From positions 340,212 to 404,211 of the forward strand of contig NZ_PYPS01000001.1 in the NCBI RefSeq assembly GCF_003027925.1: a DNA stretch of 64,000 nt, read 5' to 3'. Positions 1-7,795 of this stretch are shown piece by piece. The DNA comes from Micromonospora sp. RP3T (GTDB lineage Bacteria > Actinomycetota > Actinomycetes > Mycobacteriales > Micromonosporaceae). Every line of letters starts with the position of its first letter. Position 1 is the first letter of the stretch. Both the position numbers and the translations under genes were made by a program. Under the pieces are notes generated by a model. The model searched no databases, was not told where the DNA came from, and was given only the letters and a program-made list of their open reading frames with translations.

Positions 1-711
1 GATCCGGAGGCCGCGCTCGACGCCCTGATCACCAAGCTGGAGGCGAAGCCGCTGCGGGTTCCCCCGGCGGAGGGCCTCACGCCGGGCGGCACGCTCGACG
101 GGGCGATGGCCCTGGAAGCCGTACGGGCCGCGGCCGGCAACCGGGTGCTCTGGCCCACCCTCACCGCGGGCCTGCTCGCCGCGCAGCAGGGCAACGGCAC
201 GGCTCTGCACTTCCTGGTCTCAAGGATCACGGTCGCGCCGTTCGGTGGGCCGTTCGCGATCCTCCAGGAGCCGCACAACGCGGTCCGGTGCGTGGACTGG
301 CCGAAGCTGGGCAAGCTGTCCGAGCATCACGCGGCGGCGAAGAAGATCGCCGAACGCGGGGAGCGGCTCGGCAGCCGGGCCGCCTACAGCGCGTTGAACT
401 GTGCGCTGTGGCCGGTCGAGAACGAGGACCGCTTCACGCGGGAACTCACCGGCGCCGGCGCCCCGCCGATCCTGGTGGTCGGTGGCCGGCTGGACAACGT
501 GTCCCCGTACCACTGGGCCGAGGCCATGGCGGAGCGGCTGGAGAACGCCGTCCTGCTCACCCGCGAGGGCGTCGCCCACACCTCTTACCGCACCAGCGGC
601 CCGTGTATCGATGCCGCCATTGACGCCGCGTTGATCGATGGAAAGCTGCCAGCGGACGGCACCACCTGCGAGGCCGTGCCCCCGGCCACCACCCGCCCGC
701 CTGCCCGGTAG
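1..711 (+). CDS. Secreted alpha/beta hydrolase, TAP-like C-terminal part (5' end outside window)
   Basis: The reading frame is open from the first base, so only the C-terminal ~236 residues are present. They match the C-terminal TAP-like domain of tripeptidyl aminopeptidase-type hydrolases (S33, alpha/beta fold). The segment PPILVVGGRLDNVSPYHWA carries the usual catalytic Asp (GRLDNVSP), and GVAHTSY supplies the catalytic His. The nucleophile elbow and signal peptide would lie upstream. The tail with a late Cys (TTCEAVPP) is typical of exported Streptomyces and Micromonospora family members, which release N-terminal peptides outside the cell. The next clear gene downstream is on the same strand but more than 400 bp away, so it is probably not co-transcribed. 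The exact substrate cannot be told. Confidence 0.75.
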   Translation, partial: DPEAALDALITKLEAKPLRVPPAEGLTPGGTLDGAMALEAVRAAAGNRVLWPTLTAGLLAAQQGNGTALHFLVSRITVAPFGGPFAILQEPHNAVRCVDWPKLGKLSEHHAAAKKIAERGERLGSRAAYSALNCALWPVENEDRFTRELTGAGAPPILVVGGRLDNVSPYHWAEAMAERLENAVLLTREGVAHTSYRTSGPCIDAAIDAALIDGKLPADGTTCEAVPPATTRPPAR

Positions 712-1150
712 GCGCCGAACTGGCCGGATACGCCGTAGAGCCATCGCTGGATGAGCATGCTCCACGGAATGAGCAGGGCGAGGGAGAGCATGGTGCTGGC
801 CTGGTAGGGCGGCGTGTAGTCGGCGCCGCCCGGCCAGGTCGGTCGGGACCTTCTACCCGTCCGACTGGTCCCGATCGCCCTGCCGCGGGATGGCTGGTGG
901 TCGTAGCGTCCGAGCCAGGTGCACATGACCTGGAACGTGCGGGTCCGGCTGGTGCAGGCGGGTGAGCGGCGATGACGGGATCCGGCGGGTGGCTGTGGCC
1001 GCTGCTGATGGCGGCGGCGCCGATGTCGGTCGGTGGCGGGTCCGCGTGGCGGGTCCGGGCCGGCGGGCGGGACGTCGGCCGTCAGATTCATCACGAGCGG
1101 TTCGTCTGCGCTGAGATGGACGACGACAAGTGCCATCGACGGGATGTGTC
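712..1150. other. Gene-poor stretch with possible gene debris
   Basis: No complete gene is convincing here. On the minus strand about 720-830 encodes a hydrophobic run (MLSLALLIPWSMLIQRWLY) that looks like a real membrane segment but has no credible start and runs into the antisense of the hydrolase. On the plus strand a 61-codon frame from 972 begins with a hydrophobic stretch (WLWPLLMAAAPMS) and then becomes non-descript. These may be remnants of a small membrane protein of the copper locus. The promoter of the multicopper oxidase should lie in the right-hand part. Confidence 0.3.
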
Positions 1151-1153
1151 GTG

Positions 1154-2650
1154 GTGACCGGGCCGCGGCGGGTTTCGCGTCGTCAGGTGCTTGTCGGCGC
1201 GGTGGGCGCGGTCGCGTTCGGTGCTGCCGTCAGCGGGTGGACGTGGGCCGTGGGCGGGTCCGCGCGGCTGGTCGCCCCGGACGGTACGGCGGCGGCCAGC
1301 GTCGAGGCGGCCCGCCGCCGTGCGGGTGGCCGGACGATCCCCGCGACACTGACACCTCGGCCGGTGAGTCTGGACCTGGGCGGTCCGACCGTGTCCACCT
1401 GGGGTTACACCGACAGCCCGGACGGGCAGGTGATCCGGGCGCGCGCCGGTGACCTGCTGCGCGTCGAGGTGGACAACCGGCTGCCCGTGGACACCAGCGT
1501 GCACTGGCACGGGGTGGCGCTGCGCAACGACATGGACGGCGTGCCCGGCCTCACCCAGGCGCCCATCCCCGCCGGTGCCCGGCACACGTACGCGTTCACC
1601 GTCCCCGACCCCGGCACGTACTTCTTCCATCCGCACACCGGACTGCAACTCGACCGGGCCCTGCACGGCGTCCTGATCGTGGACGACCCGGCCGAGCCGG
1701 GCCGCTACGACGCCGAGTGGATCGTCGTGCTCGACGACTGGGTCGACGGGACCGGCCGCACCCCGGACGAGGTCCTCACCGGGCTGCGGAGCATGGGAGC
1801 CATGGGCGACATGGCAATGGCCGGCGGTGGGACGGGCATGGAGCGGTACGTCTCGCCGCTACTCGGCGGCACAGGCGACGTCGCCTACCCCTGGTATCTG
1901 GTCAACGGCCGCGTCCCGACGGCCCCTGTCACGTTCACCGGCCGCCCTCGCCAGCGGGTGCGGCTGCGCCTGGTCAACGCCGCCGCCGACACCGCCTTCC
2001 GGGTGGCGCTGGGCGGGCACCGGCTCACCCTCACCCACACCGACGGTTGGTCCGTCACCCCGACCGACGCCGACGCGCTGCTGCTGGGCATGGGGGAGCG
2101 CGCCGATGTCACGGTCACCCTCGCCGACGGGGTGTTCCCGTTGGTCGCCTCGGCCGAGGGCAAGAGCGGGCAGGCGGTCGCCGTCGTGCGCACCGGCGCC
2201 GGCGACGCGCCGCCTGCCGACGCGCGTCCCGGCGAACTCGATCAAGCGGTCCTCGTCACCGGTGCTCAGCCCGTGCCCGACGCCGTTCGTCTTCCCGACC
2301 GCGCGGTGGACCGCACCCACGACCTGGTGCTCGACGGGGCGATGATGCCGTACCGGTGGACCATCAACGGCGCCGACTACGCGCACTCCGCACCGCTGAC
2401 GGTGCGGCAGGGGGAACGGGTGCGGCTGCGGTTGATCAACCGCAGCGCCATGTTCCACCCCATGCACGTGCACGGGCACACCTTCGCCGTCGTCGGCTCA
2501 GGCACCCGCAAGGACACCGTCATCGTGCCCGCCCGACAGACCGTCACCGTCGACCTCGACGCCGACAACCCGGGTCAGTGGATGACCCACTGCCACAACC
2601 CGTACCACGCCGAAACCGGCATGATGGTCAACCTGGCGTACCTGGCCTGA
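1154..2650 (+). CDS. Tat-exported multicopper oxidase
   Basis: A laccase/CueO-like multicopper oxidase of about 498 residues. The N-terminus has a twin-arginine signal (RRVSRRQVLVG followed by an Ala/Val-rich core). All four copper-ligand motifs are visible: HWHG near residue 118, HPH near 160, HPMHVHGH, and HCHNPYHAETGMM close to the C-terminus. The middle region is Met-rich (MGAMGDMAMAGGG), as in copper-tolerance oxidases that oxidise Cu(I). GTG codons at 1130, 1151 and 1154 are all in frame. 1154 (or 1151) is preferred because the Tat leader then starts at once and a GGGA lies 6-9 bases upstream. It faces the DUF305 and copper ATPase genes across a shared terminator, which supports a role in periplasmic/extracellular copper detoxification. 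Confidence 0.88.
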   Translation: MTGPRRVSRRQVLVGAVGAVAFGAAVSGWTWAVGGSARLVAPDGTAAASVEAARRRAGGRTIPATLTPRPVSLDLGGPTVSTWGYTDSPDGQVIRARAGDLLRVEVDNRLPVDTSVHWHGVALRNDMDGVPGLTQAPIPAGARHTYAFTVPDPGTYFFHPHTGLQLDRALHGVLIVDDPAEPGRYDAEWIVVLDDWVDGTGRTPDEVLTGLRSMGAMGDMAMAGGGTGMERYVSPLLGGTGDVAYPWYLVNGRVPTAPVTFTGRPRQRVRLRLVNAAADTAFRVALGGHRLTLTHTDGWSVTPTDADALLLGMGERADVTVTLADGVFPLVASAEGKSGQAVAVVRTGAGDAPPADARPGELDQAVLVTGAQPVPDAVRLPDRAVDRTHDLVLDGAMMPYRWTINGADYAHSAPLTVRQGERVRLRLINRSAMFHPMHVHGHTFAVVGSGTRKDTVIVPARQTVTVDLDADNPGQWMTHCHNPYHAETGMMVNLAYLA

Positions 2651-2660
2651 GCGCGGGCGG

Positions 2661-2698
2661 CGCGGTGGCCGGACGCCCACCCGGGTCCGGCCACCGCG
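2661..2698. terminator. Bidirectional hairpin terminator
   Basis: A perfect 14-bp GC-rich inverted repeat (2661-2674 with 2685-2698) and a 10-base loop lie between the convergent multicopper oxidase and DUF305 genes. TT follows on the plus strand. Placement and symmetry fit a terminator serving both directions. Confidence 0.7.
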
Positions 2699-2705
2699 TT
2701 CCTGG

Positions 2706-2990
2706 TCAGATCCTGGCCAGGATGGACCTCATCGTGTCGATCTCGGTCTGCTGGCTGGTGCTGATCCGTTCCGCGAGGGCCTTCGCGTCGGTGTTGGCGT
2801 CCTGGGTGGCCTCCGTCCGGCCCATCGAGATCGCACCCTCGTGGTGGGCGATCATCATGGTGAGGAACTGCTTGTCGAAGTCCCGCCCCGAGGCCGCCGC
2901 CAGCGCCACCCCGAAGCCGCCGATGACCGCCAGGCACACCGCCCAGCCGGGCAGCACGCTACCGGCCACCCGTCCCCGATTGCCGGACAA
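2706..2990 (-). CDS. Small DUF305-family protein with one membrane segment
   Basis: 94 residues. An N-terminal hydrophobic segment (about residues 10-33) acts as signal or anchor. It is followed by one ferritin-like DUF305 lobe (FLTMMIAHHEGAISM, then SQQTEIDTMRSILARI). Full-length DUF305 proteins usually carry two such lobes and about 200 residues, so this looks like the second half only, fused directly to an export segment. DUF305 proteins are frequent next to copper export genes and have His/Met-rich putative metal sites (MMIAHHEGA). It starts only 4 bases after the stop of the copper ATPase on the same strand, so the two are very likely one operon. Confidence 0.75.
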   Translation of the reverse strand: MSGNRGRVAGSVLPGWAVCLAVIGGFGVALAAASGRDFDKQFLTMMIAHHEGAISMGRTEATQDANTDAKALAERISTSQQTEIDTMRSILARI

Positions 2991-2994
2991 CCCG

Positions 2995-5097
2995 TCACTG
3001 CTGGTCCTGCGGGCGTAGCCGCACCCGGCGCAGCAGCTGGGCGTTGAGCGCCACCACGATCGTCGACGCTGACATCAGCACCGCGCCGACGGCCGGACTG
3101 AGCGTCACACCCGCCCACGCCAGCGCGCCCGCCGCCAAGGGAAGAGCGACGACGTTGTAGCCGGCCGCCCAGGCCAGGTTCTGGATCATCTTGCGGTACG
3201 AGGCGCGGGACAGGGCGATCACTCCCGTCACACCGCGCGGATCCGAGGAGGCCAGCACCACCCCGGCCGACTCGATGGCCACATCGGTGCCGGCGCCGAT
3301 GGCGATGCCCACGTCGGCCCGCGCCAGCGCCGGGGCGTCGTTCACCCCGTCGCCGACCATCGCCACCCGCAGGCCCCGCCGCTGCAGGTCCGCCACCGCG
3401 TCGTCCTTGTCCGCCGGCAGCACCTCGGCGAAGACCTCGTCCTCGCCGGGCCGGAAGCCGAGATCGGCGGCGACCGCCTCGGCGACCGGCCGCGCGTCAC
3501 CGGTGATCATCACGATCTTCCGGACTCCCCGGTCGCGCAGGTCGGCGATCGCCTGCCGGGCCTCCGGGCGGACCTCGTCCTCCAGCGCGAGACTGCCGAC
3601 CACGACGGCCCGGCCGTCGCCGTCGCCGTCGACGCGCAGCAGGTGCAGCACCGCCGCTCCTCGGTCGGACCACTCCCGCTGGTGGCGGGCCAGATCGTCG
3701 GGTACCGCCGCGTCCAGTTCGCGCAGCAGCGCCGGGCCACCGACCGCGTACGTCGTGCCGTCGACCTCAGCCCGCACGCCCCGGCCGGTCAGGGACCGGA
3801 ATCCCGACGCCCGCCGGGACATCTGCCGCTGCTGCGCGGCGGCGACGATGGCCCGCGCCAGAGGGTGCTCGCTGTCGGCCTCGACCGCGGCGGCGACGGC
3901 GAGCACCTCGTCGTCGGAGACGTCGCCCACTCCGGCGACCCCGGTCACCGCGTGCTCGCCGCGGGTCAGGGTGCCGGTCTTGTCGAACAGCACCGCGTCC
4001 ACCGTGCGCATCCGCTCCAGGGCGAGCCGATCCTTCACCAGGATGCCGCCCTTGGCCGCCACCGCGGTGGACAGGGCGATGACCAACGGAATGGCCAGGC
4101 CGAGGGCGTGCGGGCAGGCGATCACCAGCACCGTCACGGTGCGGACCACCGCCTCGTCGAGGTTCCCGACCAGGGTCCACACCACGAGGGTGACCACGGC
4201 GGTGGCGGTGGCGATGTAGAAGAGCCAGGCGGCGAACCGGTCCGCGAGCACCTGCGCCCGCCCACTGGACTGCTGCGCCTGCGCCACCAGCCGCTGGATG
4301 CCCGCGAGCGCGGTGTCGTCGCCGACCGCGTCCACCCGGACCCGGATCGCCGCGTCGGTGGCCACCGTGCCGGCCACCACCCGGTCCCCGACGCCCCGGG
4401 CGACCGGCCTCGACTCCCCGGTGATCATCGACTCGTCCAGCTCGGCGCCGCCGTCGATCACCTGCCCGTCGGCCGGTACCCGCCCGCCCGGCCGGACCAG
4501 CACCACGTCGCCGAGCCGCAGATCGGTCACCGACACCCGGTGTGGCTCGCCGTCGTCGCCGATGCGTTCCGCGTCGTCGGGCAGCAGCGCGGCGAGGGCC
4601 GCAAGCGCCCCCTGGGCCTGGCCGATCGCCTTCATCTCCTGCCAGTGGCCGAGCAGCATGATGGTCACCAGGGCGGCCAACTCCCACCAGAAGTCCAGGT
4701 CGAAGGCCCCGAGCGCGGTCGCCAGCGAGGCCACGTAGGCCACGCTGATCGCCATCGCGATCAGCAGCATCATCCCCGGCGCCCGGTCCCGCACCTCCCG
4801 CACCGCGCCCTGCAGGAACGGCCAGCCACCGTACGCGAACACCACGGTCCCCAGCACCGGCCCGACCAGGCCGATGCCCGGAAAGTCGAGCCGGTAGCCG
4901 AACCAGTCCATCACCATGTGACTCGTCGCCACGATCGGCACGGTGAGCGCGAGGCTCAGCCAGAACTTGCGACGGAACGCCTCCGGATCGTGCCCTGCGT
5001 GCTTGTCGTGCCCGCCGTGATCCCCCTGCCCGGACGTGCCGTGCCGCTGGCCCGCAGCTGCCGGGTGATCGCCGTATTGATGCGCGTCGTGGGACAT
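2995..5097 (-). CDS. Copper-exporting P1B-type ATPase, CopB-like
   Basis: 700 residues with the full P-type ATPase set: phosphorylation motif DKTGTLT (Asp near 371), HP motif SEHPLARA, MITGDAR and GDGVNDAPA in the N/P domains, and about eight membrane helices. The sixth helix has CPH (CPHALGLAIPL, near 327) instead of CPC, which marks the CopB-like P1B-3 class (Cu+/Cu2+/Ag+ export). The first ~40 residues are His-rich (HGGHDKHAGHD) and replace a CxxC heavy-metal domain; such tails bind copper. The ATG is followed downstream by the DUF305 gene in the same operon, and a CsoR-like operator lies 24-40 bases upstream of the start. Confidence 0.92.
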   Translation of the reverse strand: MSHDAHQYGDHPAAAGQRHGTSGQGDHGGHDKHAGHDPEAFRRKFWLSLALTVPIVATSHMVMDWFGYRLDFPGIGLVGPVLGTVVFAYGGWPFLQGAVREVRDRAPGMMLLIAMAISVAYVASLATALGAFDLDFWWELAALVTIMLLGHWQEMKAIGQAQGALAALAALLPDDAERIGDDGEPHRVSVTDLRLGDVVLVRPGGRVPADGQVIDGGAELDESMITGESRPVARGVGDRVVAGTVATDAAIRVRVDAVGDDTALAGIQRLVAQAQQSSGRAQVLADRFAAWLFYIATATAVVTLVVWTLVGNLDEAVVRTVTVLVIACPHALGLAIPLVIALSTAVAAKGGILVKDRLALERMRTVDAVLFDKTGTLTRGEHAVTGVAGVGDVSDDEVLAVAAAVEADSEHPLARAIVAAAQQRQMSRRASGFRSLTGRGVRAEVDGTTYAVGGPALLRELDAAVPDDLARHQREWSDRGAAVLHLLRVDGDGDGRAVVVGSLALEDEVRPEARQAIADLRDRGVRKIVMITGDARPVAEAVAADLGFRPGEDEVFAEVLPADKDDAVADLQRRGLRVAMVGDGVNDAPALARADVGIAIGAGTDVAIESAGVVLASSDPRGVTGVIALSRASYRKMIQNLAWAAGYNVVALPLAAGALAWAGVTLSPAVGAVLMSASTIVVALNAQLLRRVRLRPQDQQ

Positions 5098-5120
5098 CGT
5101 CTCGCCTCCTCACCGTCACC

Positions 5121-5137
5121 CTACCCCCCGGGGGTAT
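5121..5137 (-). promoter_or_regulatory. CsoR-type copper operator
   Basis: The palindrome TACCCCCCGGGGGTA (5122-5136), with flanks, sits just upstream of the CopB-like ATPase. This G/C-tract dyad flanked by TA is the typical operator of CsoR, the Cu(I)-released repressor of actinobacterial copper export operons. No csoR gene is present in the window. Confidence 0.75.
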
Positions 5138-5270
5138 CCTGTGATGGTGACTCACGACTCTTCGCCCGGACGGTCGACCCTGGCCACATGAGCATCCGCC
5201 GACGCGAACCCATCGCGCCGGCTGCCCACCGTGTGCGTCATGATCAACTACGGTCGTATGGAGTCTTCGA

Positions 5271-5413
5271 GTGTGGTCCTGGGCTGGGCGAACGAGGGCC
5301 CGGGGAACATGGGTGGACGCCTGTCGCTCTCTGCCACCCCAGGTGAACGCCCAGGTCGCTAGACTGTGCGCTCGCGCCCCCGTAGCTCAGGGGATAGAGC
5401 ATCGGTTTCCTAA
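5271..5413 (+). repeat. Left copy of duplicated tRNA-Arg upstream region plus 5' half
   Basis: This block is collinear and clearly similar (roughly 80 percent by eye) with 7418-7559. Both begin GTGTGGTCCTGGGCTG, share GCCACCCCAGGTGAA, CAGGTCGCTAGACT and the tRNA 5' half, and end at the anticodon loop TTCCTAA. The distance from block start to tRNA start is 105 versus 104 bases. Similarity stops right after the loop. Confidence 0.8.
5376..5413 (+). pseudogene. Truncated tRNA-Arg(CCT), 5' half only
   Basis: 38 bases identical to the intact tRNA-Arg at 7522 except in the acceptor stem: GCCCCCG here, GCCCTCG there. Acceptor 5' strand, D arm and anticodon loop with CCT are present. The normal T arm and 3' acceptor strand are missing. 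A TAGACT -10-like box at 5360-5365 is retained. The acceptor sequence here is a perfect complement of the 3' strand now found at 7587-7593, suggesting this was the original partner of that half. Confidence 0.75.
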
Positions 5414-5432
5414 CCCGACGCTCCACCGCTGT

Positions 5433-5453
5433 CCGCAGGCCGATGACCTGCGG
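5433..5453 (+). terminator. Hairpin after the tRNA fragment
   Basis: CCGCAGG (5433-5439) pairs with CCTGCGG (5447-5453) around a 7-base loop, followed by a pyrimidine-rich CTCTTCGTTTCTT. It fits an intrinsic terminator. The inner GCAGG/CCTGC pairs are the same as in the T stem of the intact tRNA, so a decayed T arm is an alternative reading. Confidence 0.4.
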
Positions 5454-5583
5454 CTCTTCGTTTCTTGGCCTCGTGTGCCGGTCGCTGCGCGGTCCAGTTG
5501 CGATCGCTTGCTGAAGATCAGCAGACCACGCCCTTTCGGTCCTCGGTGGCCCTGACCGGCTGAGGAGTGACCTGCGGGCGAGG

Positions 5584-6846
5584 TCAGTCTGCGGTCGAGG
5601 CGGAAACCTGCCACAGGGTACTTACCGGCATGGCGCGGAGTCTGTCGCCGAACGGCAGCGTGGAGGTTCCGGTATAGAGGACGATGCCGGCGATGAAGTC
5701 GTCGCCGAGGCGGTCGGCGAGTCGGCGTAGCCCGCGGAAGTCGTCGGGTCCGACGGTGGTGGCTGCTTTGACTTCGATCCCGACTACCTGACCAGCTCGG
5801 TTCTCCAGCACCGCGTCGACTTCGTACCTGCTCTGGTCGCGGTAGTGGGACAGGTCGACGGGCTGCTCGGACCAGGTTAGCTGCCGGGACAGCTCGGACA
5901 GGACAAATGATTCGAGCAGCGGGCCGAACGGTGCGCCCGGCCGGAGCAGTGCCCGGGCGTCGGTCGCGATCTCGTTGGCGGCGATGCCTGAGTCGACGAA
6001 GATCAGTTTCGACGCGGCGGTGGCCCGGGTGCCCAGGTTGCGGGACCAGCCCGGGATCCGTTTGATCAGGAAGATTTCTTCCAGGGCCTGGAGGTAGCGG
6101 GCGATCGTCGGCCGGCTCAGTCCGAGGGCGGATTCGAGGGAGTTGGCGGCGATGATGGTCGCGGACCTGGCCGCAAGCAGGCGTACCAGTTTGCGTAGCT
6201 CGCCCTTGTGCTGAATGTCGGACAGTTGCCGGACATCGCGGTCGATGAGCGCCTGGACGTAGGCGTCGAGGAACCGTTGGCGGCGGCGCGGGTCGGTACG
6301 GGTGGTGGCCTCGGGTAGGCCGCCGCGCACGATCCGGGCCGCGTAGTCGGCGCGGGTCACCTTCGACTCGTGTCGCAGGTCCGGACCGAGCGTGAAAACG
6401 GCGTCGATGAACCCGTCCGGCTCAGCGTCGAGTTCGCCTTGGGAGAACGGCCAGAGTTCCACGGTCTCCATCCGGCCGGGCAACGCGTCCGGGGCGGCGA
6501 CCATGCCGAACAACCGTGACGAGCCGGTGAGCAGATACCGGCCCGGACGAGGGTCCTCGTCGACTGCTGCCTTGATGGCCAGCAGGAGTTCCGGAGCGCG
6601 CTGGATCTCGTCGACGACCAGGAGTTCGGAGGAGTCCACGAACCCGACCGGGTCGGCGATCGCCGCCGCCCGGTCCTGAGCCCGATCAAGATCGCGGCGC
6701 TCGGCCAGGCGATCGCCGGCAACGAGGCGAACCAGGGTGCTCTTGCCTGCTTGGCGTGCTCCGCTGATCAAGACGACGCGGGTGTCCGCCAGAGCGGCAT
6801 TGACCTGCGCGGCGGCGCGGCGGGGGATCAGGTGCGAGGTGGGCAC
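5584..6846 (-). CDS. AAA ATPase with DUF4143 C-terminal domain
   Basis: 420 residues. An AAA_14 domain comes first: Walker A GARQAGKST (29-37), Walker B LLVVDE (75-80), sensor LLTGSS (105-110). A winged-helix-like segment (about 205-265) and the DUF4143 region follow. The C-terminal part contains YEVDAVL...GIEVKA, with Asp344, Glu358 and Lys360 spaced as in the D-(x)n-ExK core of PD-(D/E)xK nuclease folds. The start is GTG at 6846. Proteins of this family are widespread, patchily distributed and mostly of unknown function. This one is the only gene in an island bracketed by tRNA-Arg copies, and four 11-bp repeats lie 24-102 bases before its start. Its neighbours are unrelated housekeeping genes. 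Confidence 0.85.
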   Translation of the reverse strand: MPTSHLIPRRAAAQVNAALADTRVVLISGARQAGKSTLVRLVAGDRLAERRDLDRAQDRAAAIADPVGFVDSSELLVVDEIQRAPELLLAIKAAVDEDPRPGRYLLTGSSRLFGMVAAPDALPGRMETVELWPFSQGELDAEPDGFIDAVFTLGPDLRHESKVTRADYAARIVRGGLPEATTRTDPRRRQRFLDAYVQALIDRDVRQLSDIQHKGELRKLVRLLAARSATIIAANSLESALGLSRPTIARYLQALEEIFLIKRIPGWSRNLGTRATAASKLIFVDSGIAANEIATDARALLRPGAPFGPLLESFVLSELSRQLTWSEQPVDLSHYRDQSRYEVDAVLENRAGQVVGIEVKAATTVGPDDFRGLRRLADRLGDDFIAGIVLYTGTSTLPFGDRLRAMPVSTLWQVSASTAD

Positions 6847-6869
6847 GGCGTCATGATAACGGGTGTATT

Positions 6870-6948
6870 TTCGATCTGCGAGGGCTTAGTCTTTCGATTT
6901 GCGGCACCAGTCGCGTTCGCTATGCGGTGATCTGGTGTTCGATATGCG
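6870..6948 (-). promoter_or_regulatory. Array of four 11-bp direct repeats, consensus TTCGATNTGCG
   Basis: TTCGATCTGCG (6870), TTCGATTTGCG (6893), TTCGCTATGCG (6916) and TTCGATATGCG (6938) begin 23, 23 and 22 bases apart, close to two helical turns. The spacers are unrelated. The array sits directly upstream of the DUF4143 ATPase gene. It could be an autoregulatory operator or an iteron-like binding array. No further copy was seen on either side. Confidence 0.6.
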
Positions 6949-7417
6949 GGCCACCTGGGCGGGGACGTTCGTGGAAGGGGTCGGCACCGCTCTCGAAGGT
7001 GCCCCAACCCCTTGCCGTACAGACGACAGTTGCGGCGGCAGAGCCGGTCCGGGCAGCCGCCGGTTCGGCTACTCGCCCGCCAGTGCGGTCGGATTTATCG
7101 CCCGGCAGGGGGTTTGGGCTTCGCGCTCTGTGGAGTCGGCTGCCCAACTAGCCACCCGTCCTTGGCCGTTGACACCAAGGCCGGGCGCAGCAGCAGGATA
7201 TGCGTCCCATGGCTGGCAAGATCGGGGTTATGCGCAATCCGCGCGCAGCCAGCCTTGCAGCCTGTGCACCGCGAGGAGTGGGACCCGGGCGAGGGTGTAG
7301 GTCTTCGATGATGTGCGCGGTGTGTGCTCTCCAGCGGATGCCAACCCGGGTGAACCGGCGCCAACACGGGTCACTGCGGCCGACCGCCGGGCGCAAACCG
7401 GGGTTCGTGTGCTCGGC
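6949..7417. other. Intergenic stretch, no gene seen
   Basis: About 470 bases between the iteron array and the right tRNA repeat. Short open frames exist on both strands but none has a ribosome site, family resemblance or coding-like codon use. It may hold the far end of the island. Confidence 0.4.
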
Positions 7418-7559
7418 GTGTGGTCCTGGGCTGCGACAACGGCGGACGGGGGAACGTGGGTGAACGTGGGCCACTCCCTGCCACCCCAGGTGAACCCCAG
7501 GTCGCTAGACTAGGCCCTCGCGCCCTCGTAGCTCAGGGGATAGAGCATCGGTTTCCTAA
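7418..7559 (+). repeat. Right copy of duplicated tRNA-Arg upstream region plus 5' half
   Basis: Partner of 5271-5413. It carries the promoter (TAGACT at 7506-7511) of the complete tRNA and ends in the anticodon loop, after which this copy continues into a normal tRNA 3' half. Confidence 0.8.
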
Positions 7560-7594
7560 ACCGTGTGTCGCAGGTTCGAATCCTGCCGGGGGCA
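7522..7594 (+). tRNA. tRNA-Arg (anticodon CCT)
   Basis: A 73-base cloverleaf. The acceptor GCCCTCG pairs with CGGGGGC (one T-G wobble). The D stem is GCTC/GAGC, and the anticodon loop TTCCTAA is flanked by TCGGT/ACCGT (outermost pair T-T). The T arm is GCAGG-TTCGAAT-CCTGC and the discriminator is A. CCA is not encoded. The anticodon CCU reads AGG. The 5' half is shared with the truncated copy at 5376. The wobble pair in the acceptor suggests the two halves of this gene have different origins. Confidence 0.93.
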
Positions 7595-7795
7595 CAACCA
7601 AGGCCTGACCAGCAGGGAGCCAGCCAGGCCCTTGGCGTTCATCCATGTGATTTCGAAACGCTCCGTACGCCCCTCAGTGAGCGCTTTTCATCCTGTGTAG
7701 TGGTTGGCTTCGACGTGCCGCCTGCCGCCGCGGCTGGACGCCGAGGCGTCACGGGACGACCAGGCGAGCGGATCGGGGTATCATATACCGGTCAG

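Noticed and set aside
585..1136. Complete minus-strand gene of 183 codons over 585-1136
   Set aside because: The last 40 codons are antisense of the hydrolase gene and the first part has no coding-like composition. Only a short hydrophobic stretch is suggestive.
5376..5453. A second functional tRNA-Arg at 5376
   Set aside because: The 5' half and anticodon loop are present, but the variable region is about 11 bases too long, the T loop lacks TTCGAAT, and no 3' acceptor strand pairs with GCCCCCG. It is a fragment.
6870..6948. CRISPR array
   Set aside because: Units are only 11 bp, spacers 11-12 bp, and no cas genes are present. It fits protein-binding repeats instead.
6899..7474. Genes in the gap between the iterons and the tRNA
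   Set aside because: Several overlapping short frames on both strands, none with a ribosome site or recognisable protein features.
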